A DNA stretch of 57,721 nucleotides from Chloroflexota bacterium (GTDB lineage Bacteria; Chloroflexota; Anaerolineae; DTLA01). The position numbers and the translations under genes were made by a program. Location of the stretch: assembly GCA_014360805.1 (NCBI GenBank), contig JACIWU010000011.1, positions 1-57,721 on the forward strand, in the 5' to 3' direction. Positions 40,864 to 49,819 of the stretch are shown here, piece after piece. The notes below the pieces were generated by a model. That model was not told the origin of the DNA, ran no database searches, and saw only the letters and a program-made list of their open reading frames with translations. Position 1 is the first letter of the stretch, and each line of letters starts with the position of its first letter.

Positions 40864-42135
40864 CTAGACCGCGCGCGCCTTCAGCGCCCAGGCCGCAACC
40901 CCAATGAGCACCAGCCCGCCCACCAGGAGGAACGGACCCAGCCATCCGCGTTCTTCCAGCACCCCGACTGTCCCCACTGCAGGCGTGGGTGTTGGCCTCA
41001 AAGTCGCGGGTGGAGTGGGCGCCACATAGGTCGGCGTCGGAAGGGGTTCCAGCACACCCAGCGACGCGGACGCGCGTCGCACCACGACCGCCTCTGCCGT
41101 GGGAAGGCCCGCCTGCTCCGAAAGCCACAGCGGGGTGCGCCGGTACATCAGCCTCACCTCAATCTCCACGCGCCCGCGCACATCTGTCGGCACGACGAAC
41201 ACGAACCGCTCCTGCACCGGGCGGTCGGGGAACAGGCGATGATCCACGAAGAGGCTCGCCGCGTCCAACGAGGACACGCGCGGTTGGTTGTTGCCCTTGC
41301 TGTCCGCATACACGACGCCATAGGGCAGCGCCTCCGTGAACAGCGCCTCGCCGCCGGCCGTCGCGGTCATTTCCAGCCACATTTCGTATCCTTCGGGTTT
41401 GCCCGTCGGAAGCGCATGGCCCGCGCCCGTGTTCTCCAGTCGCACGTCAATAATGAGAGGACTGCCCGCCCGCGCCGCCTTTGGCCATCGGACTTGAAGG
41501 TCAATCGCACGGCCAAGGGCATCGCCCTTGGCGGCGGCGTCCACCGCGCCCGCGCCGAAGGCATGATCCGACAATGTGCCCGCCATGTGGCACACCTGGC
41601 ACGTTTTCCCGCCGTGAGCATCCGCGCTGTTGAGCCATTCCGTGTACGTGCTCTGGAGCGCCACGCCAGTGGTGGGATGGTACTGCTCATGGCACGCCGC
41701 GCAAAACAACGAATCGGAGAAAAGGGGACTCGCCGACGTAGGGTGAGGAGCCTGGCCTGCCCTCGCGCTCCGCATGACGCCGTCCACGGCCAGGCGAAAC
41801 GCCCCGTTGCCCACGCCATCCACCCGCTGTATCAGGTGGCAGGCCTGGCACGACACCCCGTCGGCAGTGGAGGCATCGTCTGACGTTCGGGGCGCATGGC
41901 AACGAGTGCACCCGTCGGCGCCCCACCCCTGCGTCGCCGTGCCCGCGAGCGCCCGAAACGCAGCAGATTCGGCGGCGCGTGCGTGTGCCGACATCGCCCA
42001 CGTGTCGTACTCCCGCGAGTGGCACGCCCGACAGGTTTCGGCTGGCGCCTGCGCCAGCGCCGCCTGCGCCCATAGCGCCAGGGCTGCCACCCACAATACC
42101 ACCAGTCCCGCGACCGCCGCGGGGCGAATCCGCAT
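40864..42135 (-). CDS. membrane-anchored pentaheme cytochrome c
   Basis: The protein has 423 residues with a signal peptide (residues 1-28, ending ALAQA), five CxxCH heme sites (CRACH, CTRCH, CQACH, CAACH, CQVCH) within about residues 34-190, then a beta-rich domain (about 210-350) and a Pro/Thr linker before a C-terminal membrane helix (LGPFLLVGGLVLIGVAAWAL). Cytochrome c554-like arrangement. It would act outside the membrane in electron transfer, redox partner unknown. ATG 42133-42135 is preferred over the ATG 9 codons earlier because GGGGAGG lies between them. It is co-oriented with plsC (44-base gap) and the molybdenum cofactor genes upstream. Confidence 0.88.
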   Translation of the reverse strand: MRIRPAAVAGLVVLWVAALALWAQAALAQAPAETCRACHSREYDTWAMSAHARAAESAAFRALAGTATQGWGADGCTRCHAPRTSDDASTADGVSCQACHLIQRVDGVGNGAFRLAVDGVMRSARAGQAPHPTSASPLFSDSLFCAACHEQYHPTTGVALQSTYTEWLNSADAHGGKTCQVCHMAGTLSDHAFGAGAVDAAAKGDALGRAIDLQVRWPKAARAGSPLIIDVRLENTGAGHALPTGKPEGYEMWLEMTATAGGEALFTEALPYGVVYADSKGNNQPRVSSLDAASLFVDHRLFPDRPVQERFVFVVPTDVRGRVEIEVRLMYRRTPLWLSEQAGLPTAEAVVVRRASASLGVLEPLPTPTYVAPTPPATLRPTPTPAVGTVGVLEERGWLGPFLLVGGLVLIGVAAWALKARAV

Positions 42136-42179
42136 CCGCAACCTAACCTCCCCGCACCCCATACTCGGTGTCCACCGGG

Positions 42180-42869
42180 CTACGGGCGACCATCGCCCTG
42201 TTCGGGCGACGCAGCATAGGAGCCGCGCATCCGCTCGGGCAGCAGCGATGCAATGCGACGCATAATCTCACGGCTGGCCCATTCCAGGGCCGCCTTCCGA
42301 TCCACGGAGCGCGGCGGGTCCAGTGGCCCGAAGACCTCACCGATGCGAATTTCCACAGGCGCGCGCTGTAACGAGCGCCAACATTGCGGGGCCTCAAACG
42401 TGCCGGCAATCCCCACCGGCAACACCGGCACCCTCGCTTTGAGCGCGATAAACGCGGCTCCTGGCCACGCGCTGCTCAAATGGTTCAGGTGGGTGCGCCC
42501 TTCGGGGAATATCCCCACCACCTTGCCGGCGCGTAGCATCTCCACGGCTTCACGGATAGCATCCACGTTGATTCCCATCTTCTCCACGGGTATCGCGCGG
42601 TAAAGGCGGATGAACCACCCCACCCACTTGTGCATCATCGCCGCCCGCGCCCCAAGGAACTCTATGTCCCACGGGCTGGACAACGCCAATAAGGGCGGCT
42701 CCGCCCAGTGGAAATGGTTGCACACCACCAGCAAAGGCCCGCCGCTGGGGAAATGCTCCTTGCCGTACACCTGCGCCCTGAACAGCAGACTCATGAGAGG
42801 GCGGGTGAACCCCCGAATCAGTTTTCGCCGTAGCGTCAAACTTCTGCCTGCAATCGCCGCGTGTGTCAT
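42180..42869 (-). CDS. plsC: 1-acyl-sn-glycerol-3-phosphate acyltransferase-like (PlsC family)
   Basis: The protein has 229 residues. Motif I reads NHFHWAEPP, so the usual Asp of NHx4D is Glu here. Motif III is GIFPEGRTH and motif IV LPVGIAGT. A short hydrophobic region and basic N-terminus suit membrane association. The family acylates lysophosphatidate in phospholipid synthesis. The D-to-E change may be conservative or may signal another acceptor. ATG 42867-42869. It lies 85 bases downstream of moaA and 44 bases upstream of the cytochrome gene. Confidence 0.85.
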   Translation of the reverse strand: MTHAAIAGRSLTLRRKLIRGFTRPLMSLLFRAQVYGKEHFPSGGPLLVVCNHFHWAEPPLLALSSPWDIEFLGARAAMMHKWVGWFIRLYRAIPVEKMGINVDAIREAVEMLRAGKVVGIFPEGRTHLNHLSSAWPGAAFIALKARVPVLPVGIAGTFEAPQCWRSLQRAPVEIRIGEVFGPLDPPRSVDRKAALEWASREIMRRIASLLPERMRGSYAASPEQGDGRP

Positions 42870-42954
42870 AGTCCGTCGCTATGGCTGCTCTGCTCCCGAA
42901 GACCACATCTCCCGCACGACAACCTCACGCTCGGCGGCAAGGGTCGCGATGCCA

Positions 42955-43932
42955 TCATCCGCCGATCTGCGACATCCCGCGCCCCGAAACGGCAACCCCC
43001 TCGTTCAGGTGATGCCCTTCGGGTTTCGCCGCTACCGCCGTCAGCAGAATCTGTTTCAGTTCTGCGTCGCTGACCCCGCTCCGCAATGCCTCGCGCAGGG
43101 GTACCTCCGCGTCCGACAGAAGGCACGGCCTTAGCCTGCCGTCCGCCGTCAAGCGGAGCCGATTGCACTGATGGCAGAAATGCTCGCTGATGGCGCTGAT
43201 GAACCCGACGGTGCCGCACGCGCCTGGGATGCGGTAGTACGACGCGGGGCCGTTGCCCGCGCGCTGGTGCGCCACCTCCAACGGGCCGAACGCGGCCTCT
43301 ATCCGCTCTCGCGCCTCGACCACCGGCAGAAACCGCGCCTGGGCCGCCGGGCCCACCGGCATCGCCTCAATGAAACGCACGTGGAAAGGCTCGCGCAGCG
43401 TCCTCCGCGCAAAATCCACGATCTCGTCGTCGTTCACACCGCGCAGCAAGACCGTGTTCACCTTGACGGGTTCCAACCCCGCGGCCCGAGCCGCCGCAAG
43501 CCCGCGCTCCACATCGGCCAGGTCCCCCAACCGCGTAATGGCGCGGAAACGTTCGGGGCGCAAGGTGTCCAGGCTCACGTTCACGCGGTCCAGGCCTGCC
43601 TTCGCCAGGTCTTCCGCATAGTGGGCCAGCAGCACCCCGTTCGTCGTCATCGCCAAATCGTCCACGCCCGGAATGGCCGCAATCATCGCCACCAGCGACA
43701 CGATCCCCGCCCGCACCAGCGGCTCCCCGCCCGTCAGGCGCACCTTCGTGATGCCCATCTCCGTCCCGATGCGCACCACCCGCACGATCTCCTCGTACCG
43801 AAGAATGTTCTCATGAGGAACCCACGGCACCCCCTCGGGCGGCATGCAATACACGCACCGCAGGTTGCAGCGGTCCGTTACCGACACGCGCAGGTAACTG
43901 ATGGAGCGGTTGAAGGAGTCCAGGCAGGCCAT
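42955..43932 (-). CDS. moaA: GTP 3',8-cyclase MoaA
   Basis: The protein has 325 residues. It has the radical-SAM cluster CNLRCVYC (about residue 22), the GGEP motif VRLTGGEPLVR, the second cluster motif CHQCNRLRLTADGRLRPC near 255-272, and the C-terminal Gly-Gly tail (SQIGG) needed for the MoaA reaction. It converts GTP to the 3',8-cyclo intermediate that MoaC turns into cPMP in molybdopterin synthesis. ATG 43930-43932 is the start because the upstream frame lies in the MOSC gene. Its start is 5 bases after the MOSC stop. Anaerobic, oxygen-sensitive enzyme. Confidence 0.96.
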   Translation of the reverse strand: MACLDSFNRSISYLRVSVTDRCNLRCVYCMPPEGVPWVPHENILRYEEIVRVVRIGTEMGITKVRLTGGEPLVRAGIVSLVAMIAAIPGVDDLAMTTNGVLLAHYAEDLAKAGLDRVNVSLDTLRPERFRAITRLGDLADVERGLAAARAAGLEPVKVNTVLLRGVNDDEIVDFARRTLREPFHVRFIEAMPVGPAAQARFLPVVEARERIEAAFGPLEVAHQRAGNGPASYYRIPGACGTVGFISAISEHFCHQCNRLRLTADGRLRPCLLSDAEVPLREALRSGVSDAELKQILLTAVAAKPEGHHLNEGVAVSGRGMSQIGG

Positions 43933-43937
43933 GGCCG

Positions 43938-44384
43938 CTATCCTTCTTCGCCGATGGTTACAATGGCGTCGCCCTCGCGAATCATCCCCCCGACAATCAC
44001 CCGCGCGAAAATCCCCTCGCGCGGCATCACGCAATCGCCCGCCGCACGATAGATGGCACACTTCTCGTGGCAGATTTTCCCGTGCTGCGTGATTTCCAGC
44101 ACCACCCCATCGCCGACGCGCACGCGGCTGCCGATGGGCAACGCCAGCAGGTCAATCCCCTGCGTCGTCAGGTTCTCGGCGAAACTCCCTGGCCGCACCT
44201 TGAGTCCGAGGGCGCGCATCTTGTCAATACTCTCAATGGCCAACAGGCTCACCTGCCGATGCCAATCCGCGGCATGGGCGTCGCCCACCAGGCCCCAGTT
44301 CACGCGGGCCTCGGCCTGGCCCACGTTCTTCTTCGCGACGCCTTTTTTCGTACTGGTGCAGACTGCGACGATACGTCCTTGCAT
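43938..44384 (-). CDS. MOSC-domain protein
   Basis: The protein has 148 residues of a stand-alone MOSC domain: AVCTSTKKGVAKK start, DAHA..WHRQVSLLAIESI, PGSFAENLTTQGID, and the conserved Cys in HGKICHEKCAIY. MOSC domains bind molybdenum cofactor or carry sulfur to it; bacterial stand-alone forms are linked to Moco maturation. Another Cys (AGDCVMPREGIFARV) fits the family. ATG 44382-44384 has GAGGTGG upstream; a GTG inside that sequence is less likely. It is located between moaC and moaA, so it probably acts in the same pathway. Confidence 0.88.
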   Translation of the reverse strand: MQGRIVAVCTSTKKGVAKKNVGQAEARVNWGLVGDAHAADWHRQVSLLAIESIDKMRALGLKVRPGSFAENLTTQGIDLLALPIGSRVRVGDGVVLEITQHGKICHEKCAIYRAAGDCVMPREGIFARVIVGGMIREGDAIVTIGEEG

Positions 44385-44444
44385 ATCCACCTCGCGTGGC
44401 TCACAATCAAAGTGGCGACTCTGCCCAGGGCGCGAATGCCCTCA

Positions 44445-44954
44445 CTAGATGTCGCGAGCCTCCCACGTACCACTGCGTCCGCCGCTCTTGCGAATCAGCC
44501 GCACATCGGCAATGCGCATGCCCCGATCCACTGCCTTGCACATGTCGTACATCGTGAGAGCGGCTACGCATACCCCCGTCAGCGCCTCCATCTCCACGCC
44601 CGTCTTCCCCACGGTCTTAGCCGTCGCCGTGATGACGACTTCGGCGGTACCGTCCGCGTTCGCTGTCGCCCCGTCAATGTCCACCGACACGACCACCTGC
44701 GTCAGCGCTAGGGGATGGCACAGCGGAATCAGCTCCGATGTCCGCTTGGCACCCATCACGCCCGCCAGTTCCGCCGCCGCGCGCACGTCGCCTTTGGCGA
44801 TGTCCCCCTGCCGAATCAGGTTCAGCGTCTCGGCGCTCATGCGAACGACCCCGCGGGCAACAGCCACGCGCTCCGAATCGCTCTTCGCGCCCACGTCCAC
44901 CATCCGCGCCTTGCCCGAACTGTCCAGGTGCGACAGCGTCTTGCCCTGGCCCAT
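44445..44954 (-). CDS. moaC: cyclic pyranopterin monophosphate synthase MoaC
   Basis: The protein has 169 residues: HLDSSGKARMVDVGAKSDSERVAVA, IPLCHPLALTQVVVSVDID, and TVGKTGVEMEALTGV. These are MoaC signatures. It converts MoaA's product into cyclic pyranopterin phosphate. ATG 44952-44954 overlaps the stop of the preceding gene by one base (TGATG), showing coupling. GGGGTG lies upstream. The 60-base gap to the MOSC gene holds no promoter that stands out, so the unit 45346 to 42955 reads as one operon. Confidence 0.96.
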   Translation of the reverse strand: MGQGKTLSHLDSSGKARMVDVGAKSDSERVAVARGVVRMSAETLNLIRQGDIAKGDVRAAAELAGVMGAKRTSELIPLCHPLALTQVVVSVDIDGATANADGTAEVVITATAKTVGKTGVEMEALTGVCVAALTMYDMCKAVDRGMRIADVRLIRKSGGRSGTWEARDI

Positions 44955-45346
44955 CAAAAACACCCCAACTGGCACTGTGCGACCTTGACGCCCAGCGCCT
45001 CGGCATGGGCGCTCGCATCCATCGGCGGGCGGCCAAGTCTCCCCGCGATCTCAAACAACTGCGCGCACGTTACCCTTCCGTCCCGTGCGGCCGCCCGAAT
45101 CGCATCCGTCAACGCCGAATCCAGGCTCGCTGGCTGCTTGACGATCTTGTGCTCTCCCAGCCGCTTCTCGCCATACCCGAACAGGCCCAACTGGCAATGG
45201 CTGATGCGGATGTCCAGTCGGTCGGCCATTTCGCCCACCGCTCGACACTCCACGCCGGCACGCTCGGCGATCCTCCACGCCACAGCGCAGGGGAGTTTCC
45301 CATCCCGAAGGTTCTCGCGAATCTCCTTCTCAAGGTCAGCGCCCAT
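44954..45346 (-). CDS. unknown protein with gapless internal duplication, in the molybdenum cofactor operon
   Basis: The protein has 130 residues made of two halves that align without gaps over 52 residues: 5-56 and 79-130. Shared positions include IR, RDG, CA, IA and CQLG-x-F (SHCQLGLF versus AQCQLGCF). Each half resembles a small helical, HTH-like unit (WRIAERAGVECRAVGEMADRLDI) with two conserved cysteines. I do not recognise the family. It starts the Moco unit: ATG 45344-45346 has GGAGG 7 bases upstream, and its TGA overlaps the moaC ATG. The role may be regulatory or in metal or sulfur handling; this is conjecture from position. Confidence 0.75.
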   Translation of the reverse strand: MGADLEKEIRENLRDGKLPCAVAWRIAERAGVECRAVGEMADRLDIRISHCQLGLFGYGEKRLGEHKIVKQPASLDSALTDAIRAAARDGRVTCAQLFEIAGRLGRPPMDASAHAEALGVKVAQCQLGCF

Positions 45347-45357
45347 GAACAATCCTC

Positions 45358-48066
45358 CTATTGCTGGCCCAGGTCCGCCAGGGCCTTGGCGATCAACTCG
45401 CTCAACTCTTCAAACTCAAAAGGCTTGGGCAGGATATAGTCCACTCCCCTACGCCTCGCCTCCGTAACTTCCGCGCTCACGCCCCAACCCGTGATGAGGA
45501 TGACCGGCGTCTTCGGAGAGGCCGCCTTGACCTGGCGCGCCACCTCCCAGCCCGATTGATCCGGAAGGCCCAAATCGGTGATCACCAGGTCGGCCCGCCT
45601 CTCGGCAAACGAGGCGATTCCCTCCGACGCCGTGCGGAAGGTGCGCACCTCGTGCCCCTCCAGCCCCAGGATGCTCGCCAGCAGCCTGCGGATGCTCTCC
45701 TCATCTTCAACCACCAAAATATTGAGGCTCTTCTGGTCTTGCGTTGACTGTGTCATAGACAACTCTTCCTTGGATTCGTGTGGCCGGACATGGTGCACCA
45801 ACGGCAGGAGCACGGCAAATGTGCTGCCCTTGCCCACCTCGCTCTCCACCCGGATGGTACCCCCATGACGGGCAACGATCTCGCGGGCCACGCAAAGCCC
45901 CATTCCGGCATTGCCGCTACCCTTCGTCGTGAGAAAAGGCGTGAACAGCCGCGCCATGATTTCGGGCGGAATCCCCACACCCGTATCCTGCACTTTGATG
46001 ACCGCCTGATTTCCCTCGCGCCGCGTTTCCAACACAAGCCGCCCGCCTTCGGGCATCGCGTCCACCGCGTTGAAAATCAGATTTGTGAGGACTTCGCTCA
46101 GTTCGGCAGCCGAGCCCACAACCGACATCGGCTTGCCCCTTCGGAACTTCACCTCTATCGGCGGGCGATCCGACACCGGATCGCGCCAGCGTGGCTCGGT
46201 CAACAGAATCGCGTCCTCCACCAGGCGATTCACGTCCAGCGGCGCGAAGTCCTCGCCCTCGCGGTGGCGTGCGAATCCCATAATGCGGCGCACCGTCTGC
46301 GCGCCATTGCGCGCCGCCCGCTCAATCACCTGCAACGACTCGCGCGTCGCGGGATCTTGCACGTGGGTCAGCATCAACTGCACGCGCCCCAGGATGCTCG
46401 TCAGGACGTTGTTGAAGTCGTGCGCCACGCCCGCCGACAGTTCGGCCAGCGCCCTCATGCGCTCCGAACGCACCAGATGGGTCTGACTCTCACGCAGTCG
46501 TTCCAGGGCATCCTCCATCTCCGAATACAACCGCGCGTTCTGGATAGCAATGGCCAGATGCCCCGACACCTGCCGCAGCAAATCCACGTCATCGGAAGAG
46601 AAAGCACCATCGTCCCCAGCGCCAACCGTCCACTGCCCAAGGCACTTCCCGTCCCCCATCACCGGCACCACGACCAGCGCCACCAGCCCCACAGAAGCCA
46701 GCGCCTGCCCTACGTCCCCACGCTCCGCGAAGTCGCTCGCCGTTTGCGCGATCAGGATTTCCGGCATATCCGAGCGGCCGACGGATTCCACTAACGCGCG
46801 CAGAGCCGACACGTCCCCCTCAGTCGCACTGATGGCTGACCAAGCGCCGTCAAGGGCGTTACGCTGCCACAAGCACATGTGCGAGTGGGGGAGCAGCGGC
46901 ATCAGCGACCGCGAGACGGCGGCCACGATCTCCTTGAGATCAAACGTCGCCGTGATGGCCTTGGCGATCTCGCCGACGGCGGCCAGGCGCTCGGCCCGAT
47001 TCTGCGCGGCCTGAAACAATCGCGCGTTGTCAATGGCAATCGCAGCCTGGTCGGCCAGTAGCCCCAGCAGGCGCAACTCGTCCTCGCCGAACACGTGGGG
47101 CCGCACAAACGCGATGTTCAGCGCGCCGAGCACGTGTTGGGCGCGCCGGAGCGGCAGGCTGGCGATGGACTCCAACCCGCCGGCCCTGTGCGCGGGGTCG
47201 GCGAACAGAGGATGCGAACAGCAGTCGGGGATCACGACAGGCTCGCCCGAACGGACGCAGGTCATGGTAATGCCGTCTGGTCGCGGCGTGGTCTCTGGCC
47301 GCAGGTCGCTCTCTCCCGTCGCCCACAGCGCCGCGCCAAATGACAGCCGCCCCGTGCTTTCGTCGTACAGGAACACATGCGCGTCGTTGGCATCCGTGAG
47401 TTCTAGCGCCGTCTGCACCACCAACTTGAGCACCGCCGACAGATCCAGTGAGGAGACCAGTTCCAGGCTAACCCTCTGGAGCGCGTCCAACTCACGGACT
47501 CGGCGCTGCGATTCCTGGTACAGTCGCGCGTTTTCAACGGCCACTGCCGCCTGGCTGGCCACGTGCACCAAGACTTCTTGATCCCCTTCGCCGTAAGCCC
47601 CCGGCTCATAACTGGCGGTTACCAGCACGCCCACCACGCGGTCGCCCAGGAGCATCGGCACTCCCAGCCACGAGCGCGACATCCGCGGCTTGCCCATGAA
47701 GATCGGCGCGCATGGGAGTGTGTCTTGCTCCATGTCGCGCACCAGCAGCGGCTTGCGATGGTCTATGATCCATCGCGTAAGCCCCGTCGTGACCCTCTGT
47801 CGCGCTCGTGGGAATCGCTGCCCTTCGTCTATCAAAATCTCAATGCTGACCTCGTCTGTGCGTGGGTCATAAAGGGTAACGTAATACGTATCAGCCGCAA
47901 TGAGTTTTCGTATCTCCTCGTAGAGCAGTTCCAGCAGCACGGAGATATCGGGGACAGAACTGATCAAGCGGCTGGTCTCACGCAGCAGCGTGTACCCGTC
48001 CGAATCCAAGTCCCGGAGCGGCGCCTGCCTTCCGGGCGTGGATGGAACCTGCCGAGACTCCACCAT
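45358..48066 (-). CDS. hybrid sensor histidine kinase: three GAF domains, kinase core, C-terminal receiver
   Basis: The protein has 902 residues with no membrane segment. GAF domains lie at about 35-185, 200-352 and 365-515; a HisKA helix pair has the phospho-acceptor in GVAHDFNN (His549); the ATPase domain at about 655-760 has the N box NLIFNAVDAM and G box DTGVGIPPE. A receiver domain at about 781-902 has Asp831 in VITDLGLPD and LPKPF near the end. A soluble sensor for small ligands, redox or light through GAF. An internal ATG at residue 771 preceded by AAGGAAGAG could yield a free receiver domain. ATG 48064-48066 has AGGAG upstream. The Moco unit starts 11 bases after its stop, so they may be co-transcribed. 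Confidence 0.9.
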   Translation of the reverse strand: MVESRQVPSTPGRQAPLRDLDSDGYTLLRETSRLISSVPDISVLLELLYEEIRKLIAADTYYVTLYDPRTDEVSIEILIDEGQRFPRARQRVTTGLTRWIIDHRKPLLVRDMEQDTLPCAPIFMGKPRMSRSWLGVPMLLGDRVVGVLVTASYEPGAYGEGDQEVLVHVASQAAVAVENARLYQESQRRVRELDALQRVSLELVSSLDLSAVLKLVVQTALELTDANDAHVFLYDESTGRLSFGAALWATGESDLRPETTPRPDGITMTCVRSGEPVVIPDCCSHPLFADPAHRAGGLESIASLPLRRAQHVLGALNIAFVRPHVFGEDELRLLGLLADQAAIAIDNARLFQAAQNRAERLAAVGEIAKAITATFDLKEIVAAVSRSLMPLLPHSHMCLWQRNALDGAWSAISATEGDVSALRALVESVGRSDMPEILIAQTASDFAERGDVGQALASVGLVALVVVPVMGDGKCLGQWTVGAGDDGAFSSDDVDLLRQVSGHLAIAIQNARLYSEMEDALERLRESQTHLVRSERMRALAELSAGVAHDFNNVLTSILGRVQLMLTHVQDPATRESLQVIERAARNGAQTVRRIMGFARHREGEDFAPLDVNRLVEDAILLTEPRWRDPVSDRPPIEVKFRRGKPMSVVGSAAELSEVLTNLIFNAVDAMPEGGRLVLETRREGNQAVIKVQDTGVGIPPEIMARLFTPFLTTKGSGNAGMGLCVAREIVARHGGTIRVESEVGKGSTFAVLLPLVHHVRPHESKEELSMTQSTQDQKSLNILVVEDEESIRRLLASILGLEGHEVRTFRTASEGIASFAERRADLVITDLGLPDQSGWEVARQVKAASPKTPVILITGWGVSAEVTEARRRGVDYILPKPFEFEELSELIAKALADLGQQ

Positions 48067-48219
48067 GGTCTTTTCCGCTCCTCGCGGGTTGCCGATTGCG
48101 GATAATCATAACACAGGCCGGCCCCAAGCGCAAACGACCGCCGCCCCGCTCGTTCCTCATCTTCTCGCCCCGCGCGCAGAAGGCCCGCGTACCGGGTCGT
48201 ACCGCCTGCACCAAGTCCA

Positions 48220-49533
48220 TCAAGATGCGCGGCTGCTCTCGCCCACTCTGCCGCCAAAATAGGCGCGGCAGGCCGAGTCCAGGAGTTCCACAGACAGTGA
48301 TGGCCGCACCTGCCGGAACGCCGCCACGTCCAGCAGGCGGTCTAGAATCTCGTCCGGGTCGGCCGCGCGGAGAGGCAACTTCGGCTGCACGTAGTATCTT
48401 TGGAGAAGGTAGGCCAACGCGTTCTCCTCGTAGGCCAATCCGCGCTTGGCACAAGCCCTGCGGAATATCTCGCGGTACTCGTCAAATGTTGGCGCCGAAA
48501 GATTGACCCTATGGCGAATCCGCCGGAGCAGCGCGGCGTCCGCCAGTTGCGAGAGATCCAGATGCGTTGCCACGATAACCACGCCCTCAAAGGGCACATC
48601 CACGTGCTGGCCGCTTCTGAAGGCCAATCGGTCAGAACGGGTCTCCAGCAGATGGATCAGTCGGGCCAGAAACCCCACGGCAGGCGATGTCTGCCTGCCC
48701 AGGTCATCCAACACCAGCACCCCATTGTTGGCCTTGACCTGTGGCGGCGCGCTGTAGCACCGTGCCGTCTCATCCAGCATCGGCTCCAACGCGTCCAGGC
48801 GCAATTCGGCCCCCAAAAACACCGCGGGCCGCCGCACCCTCACCCATCGCCCGTCCGCCCGCCCACGCGCGTGATTTGCGGGCGTCGCATCCGCCGGCAA
48901 CGGAGCGCCATGCAGCGCGCTGTCGTACACCACAACGATCTCCCCCTGGGCGTCAATGGCGTGCGGCACGTACACCTCGCCCTCGGCCAGCAAGTTCGCG
49001 ACAGCGCGGGCGACCGCGGTCTTGCCGTTGCCCGAAGCCCCCTGCAACAGCAGCGAGTGCCTGCCCACCACCGCCGGCCCCAACTGTTCCACCACGTTGC
49101 CGTTGAGCACCAGATCGCCCAGCGCGGCTTCCAGCGCCGCACGGTGTGTTGGAGCCTGCGGTAGCCCTTGCGCGCGCACCGCCCTGTGGTAGTCGGCCAG
49201 CGGAACGGGCGCCGGGCCCGTGTACTGGTTCCGCCAAAGGACCTCGCGCGCCTTGACGCCGCCCTTCTCGGTTACGGAATACTGGTAGGCCCCTTCGCCC
49301 AAACCAGCCGCCCCGCGCGTCTCACAGTAGCGCTCGCGCTTCATGAAATCTAGCACGCGACTGACGACAGCCTGAAACGGCAGCCCCATCGCCTGCGCCA
49401 ACTCAAACCCCGACATCTGCCCGGTAACGTAGAGGATTTTCAACGCCAGGTCGGCAAGTGCCAGCAGCCCTAGCCCTGTCTCTTCCAGAGAGCGCGGCTC
49501 CGCGGGAAAGAACTCTTCGCCCAATGGCTTCAC
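48220..49533 (-). CDS. winged-helix plus AAA ATPase
   Basis: The protein has about 437 residues. Residues 20-95 form a winged-helix-like part (ALADLALKILYVTGQMSGFELAQAMG). The AAA domain follows, with Walker A GASGNGKTAVARA (about 180), Walker B NGVLVLDDLGRQ (about 285), and ADAALLRRIRHRV as the arginine-finger region, then a helical lid. It is related to ATPases of unknown cargo found in Chloroflexota; it might be a regulatory ATPase or remodelling factor. The start is uncertain: GTG 49531-49533, or TTG 49522-49524 preceded by AGAGGTG. Both lie downstream of an extended -10 promoter (49567-49575), which excludes the longer frame. It is the first gene in the all-minus block. Confidence 0.75.
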   Translation of the reverse strand: MKPLGEEFFPAEPRSLEETGLGLLALADLALKILYVTGQMSGFELAQAMGLPFQAVVSRVLDFMKRERYCETRGAAGLGEGAYQYSVTEKGGVKAREVLWRNQYTGPAPVPLADYHRAVRAQGLPQAPTHRAALEAALGDLVLNGNVVEQLGPAVVGRHSLLLQGASGNGKTAVARAVANLLAEGEVYVPHAIDAQGEIVVVYDSALHGAPLPADATPANHARGRADGRWVRVRRPAVFLGAELRLDALEPMLDETARCYSAPPQVKANNGVLVLDDLGRQTSPAVGFLARLIHLLETRSDRLAFRSGQHVDVPFEGVVIVATHLDLSQLADAALLRRIRHRVNLSAPTFDEYREIFRRACAKRGLAYEENALAYLLQRYYVQPKLPLRAADPDEILDRLLDVAAFRQVRPSLSVELLDSACRAYFGGRVGESSRAS

Positions 49534-49566
49534 CTCTGACCCATGCTCGCAACGTTGTGCCGCGTG

Positions 49567-49575
49567 ATTATACCA
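49567..49575 (-). promoter_or_regulatory. extended -10 promoter of the AAA ATPase gene
   Basis: Minus strand TGG-TATAAT; the -35 is weak. The predicted leader is about 25 bases. Confidence 0.5.
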
Positions 49576-49657
49576 CAACTCTACGCCGCCCGACAGCGAA
49601 TGTAATCCCCTAGCCCAGCCCCGTTCGCGGGAAGACGACCGAGGCACGCGCGCCGCC

Positions 49658-49745
49658 CCCTCTCCCACCAGGAGAGGGCTAGGGTGAGGGACGCCGCCCG
49701 CGCGAGGGTACCCCTACCCTTCAGCCCGATGCTTCAGCGTCAGGC
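49658..49745 (+). repeat. dispersed repeat family R1, copy 1
   Basis: Starts CCCTCTCCC, then a palindromic GGAGAGGG arm, AGGGTGAGGG, a GCGCGAGGGTACCCC block and CGATGCTTCAGCGTC. Shared nearly base for base with 52544-52650; partly with 56833-56964 in reverse. It lies in the 401-base gap 49534-49934, which holds no gene. Confidence 0.8.
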
Positions 49746-49819
49746 GCCCCCGCCCCCCGGCAGCGTATTCCGTCCGTCGGGGAGATAAAGGGCCCGTAAC
49801 GTGGGGCCCCACCCGCCGC

